64,000 bases of DNA from contig NZ_WYEU01000002.1 of assembly GCF_015143595.1 (NCBI RefSeq), positions 744,001 to 808,000 of the forward strand, given 5' to 3'. Source of the DNA: Sneathiella sp. P13V-1. GTDB taxonomy: Bacteria > Pseudomonadota > Alphaproteobacteria > Sneathiellales > Sneathiellaceae. Below are positions 63,490 to 64,000 of the stretch, one piece after another (the first letter of the stretch is position 1; each line of letters begins with the position of its first letter). The notes beneath the pieces are model-generated. The model ran no database searches and had not been told where the DNA came from. It saw only the letters and a list, made by a program, of their open reading frames with translations. The position numbers were made by a program, and so were the translations under genes.

Positions 63490-63512
63490 AACGGCGCCGA
63501 ATTGGCGCCGTT
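63490..63512 (-). terminator. Terminator of the Old Yellow Enzyme gene
   Basis: Perfect 9-bp stem AACGGCGCC (63490-63498) / GGCGCCGTT (63504-63512), 5-nt loop, located 15 nt past the stop of the minus-strand flavin oxidoreductase. On that strand it is followed by TGCATTT, a weak T-run. Confidence 0.7.
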
Positions 63513-63526
63513 CTTATCAGTTTGAT

Positions 63527-64000
63527 TTAAGCTACAAACTCTTTCCAGGTCTCTGCAATTTTATCGATAAAGAAATCGCTGAGCGCTTCGTTTCGTAGAT
63601 GTTCACGTGTTGCTGGCAGCGACATGCTTTCAAATGAAGGATCCGCCTGTACTTTTTCTACGAAATCATGATGCAAGATTGCGGCGCGACCTGCCATCAC
63701 CATGTCAGCACCGGCATTCAGGGCTTCATTGGCATCTGCTGCTGTCATGATTTTACCTGCAACACAGAGTTTTGTGTTTCCGCGATCCAGTCCCGCAAAC
63801 CAGTCAATCAGGCGCTTTCCTTTATATTCAGGGTCAACAGGTTCCATAAAGCAGTCCCACAAGGACATATCGATGAAATCGAGCTTCCCGTCTTCCATAA
63901 TTTTCTGTGCTAGCTCAAGAATTTCACCGATCTCCATGCCGAAGCGTTCTGGTGATAAGCGAAGGCTTAAGTTAAAATCAGAGCGAACACGCGCGCGGAT
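63527..64000 (-). CDS. NADH:flavin oxidoreductase (Old Yellow Enzyme family), partial
   Basis: C-terminal part of an FMN-dependent ene-reductase-type TIM barrel; the frame stays open to base 64000, so the N-terminus lies beyond the window. About 157 residues visible. Upstream residues RVRSDFNLSLRLSPERFG and the C-terminal phosphate-binding AGKIMTAADANEALNAGADM / VMAGRAAIL pattern identify the family. The ATG at 63937 is internal, not the start. Confidence 0.88.
   Translation of the reverse strand: MRARVRSDFNLSLRLSPERFGMEIGEILELAQKIMEDGKLDFIDMSLWDCFMEPVDPEYKGKRLIDWFAGLDRGNTKLCVAGKIMTAADANEALNAGADMVMAGRAAILHHDFVEKVQADPSFESMSLPATREHLRNEALSDFFIDKIAETWKEFVA

Noticed and set aside
1-64000. Mobile element, prophage, CRISPR array or defence island
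   Set aside because: No transposase, integrase, phage structural gene, cas gene or regularly spaced repeat was recognised, and gene order is of core-genome type.

Overview
The window looks like a chromosomal segment of a free-living, probably marine alphaproteobacterium of moderate G+C content. The evidence is an ntrBC-ntrYX-trkA-trkH-hfq-hflX run, a pyruvate dehydrogenase operon whose E1-beta carries its own lipoyl domain, a fused ispDF gene, ftsB directly before pdhA, and a CpaA-F/Tad pilus locus. Sneathiellales, Kiloniellales or a related rhodospirillalean lineage is a guess from gene order; no 16S or tRNA gene was seen to settle it. No insertion sequence, prophage, integrase or CRISPR array was recognised, and coding density is high.

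Layout. (1) 83-11171, +: a complete Tad/Flp pilus operon (pilin, prepilin peptidase, CpaB-F, TadB-G), most genes overlapping by about 4 nt. (2) 11168-15339, -: MoxR ATPase, CoxE-like VWA protein, TauE/SafE permease and a DUF1853 protein. (3) 15444-19462, +: alaS behind a structured leader, then htpX. (4) 19459-27897: a TetR regulator beside a feruloyl-CoA-synthetase-like ligase, an MDR reductase and a fused enoyl-CoA hydratase/3-hydroxyacyl-CoA dehydrogenase, with an MFS exporter and a CaiB-type CoA transferase on the other strand. (5) 28090-31801, +: a LuxP-like autoinducer-2 receptor overlapping a LuxQ-like hybrid histidine kinase. (6) 31821-37911: an isoquinoline-1-oxidoreductase-like molybdenum hydroxylase pair, a divergent TetR regulator with a clear palindromic operator, and a second hybrid kinase with a degenerate catalytic domain but intact receiver and Hpt domains. 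(7) 37950-45188, +: ftsB, pdhA-pdhB-pdhC-lpd, lipA and a COQ10/RatA-like gene. (8) 45236-47772: a GFA protein and a convergent ispDF-pgpA-cinA operon. (9) 47901-60751, +: dusB, ntrB, ntrC, ntrY, ntrX, trkA, trkH, a D-amino-acid aminotransferase, hfq and hflX. (10) 60758-64000: mazG, recX, an SDR, a VOC protein and the C-terminal part of an Old Yellow Enzyme gene that runs off the window.

What stands out. Most of the window is ordinary core genome. The exception is about 28-38 kb. The LuxP-like protein keeps a counterpart of every residue known to contact the borate form of AI-2 in Vibrio LuxP, and its gene overlaps a LuxQ-architecture kinase. No luxS, luxU or luxO is present, but 3.7 kb downstream lies a receiver-Hpt protein that could act as a phosphorelay intermediate. 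This is the best candidate for an undescribed system: AI-2 sensing in an alphaproteobacterium with a rewired relay. Several regulatory structures also stand out: two TetR operators placed on promoters, a two-tier inverted repeat in the alaS leader, a hairpin that would occlude the ribosome-binding site of the GFA gene, and repeated ATTAACT boxes ahead of pdhA.
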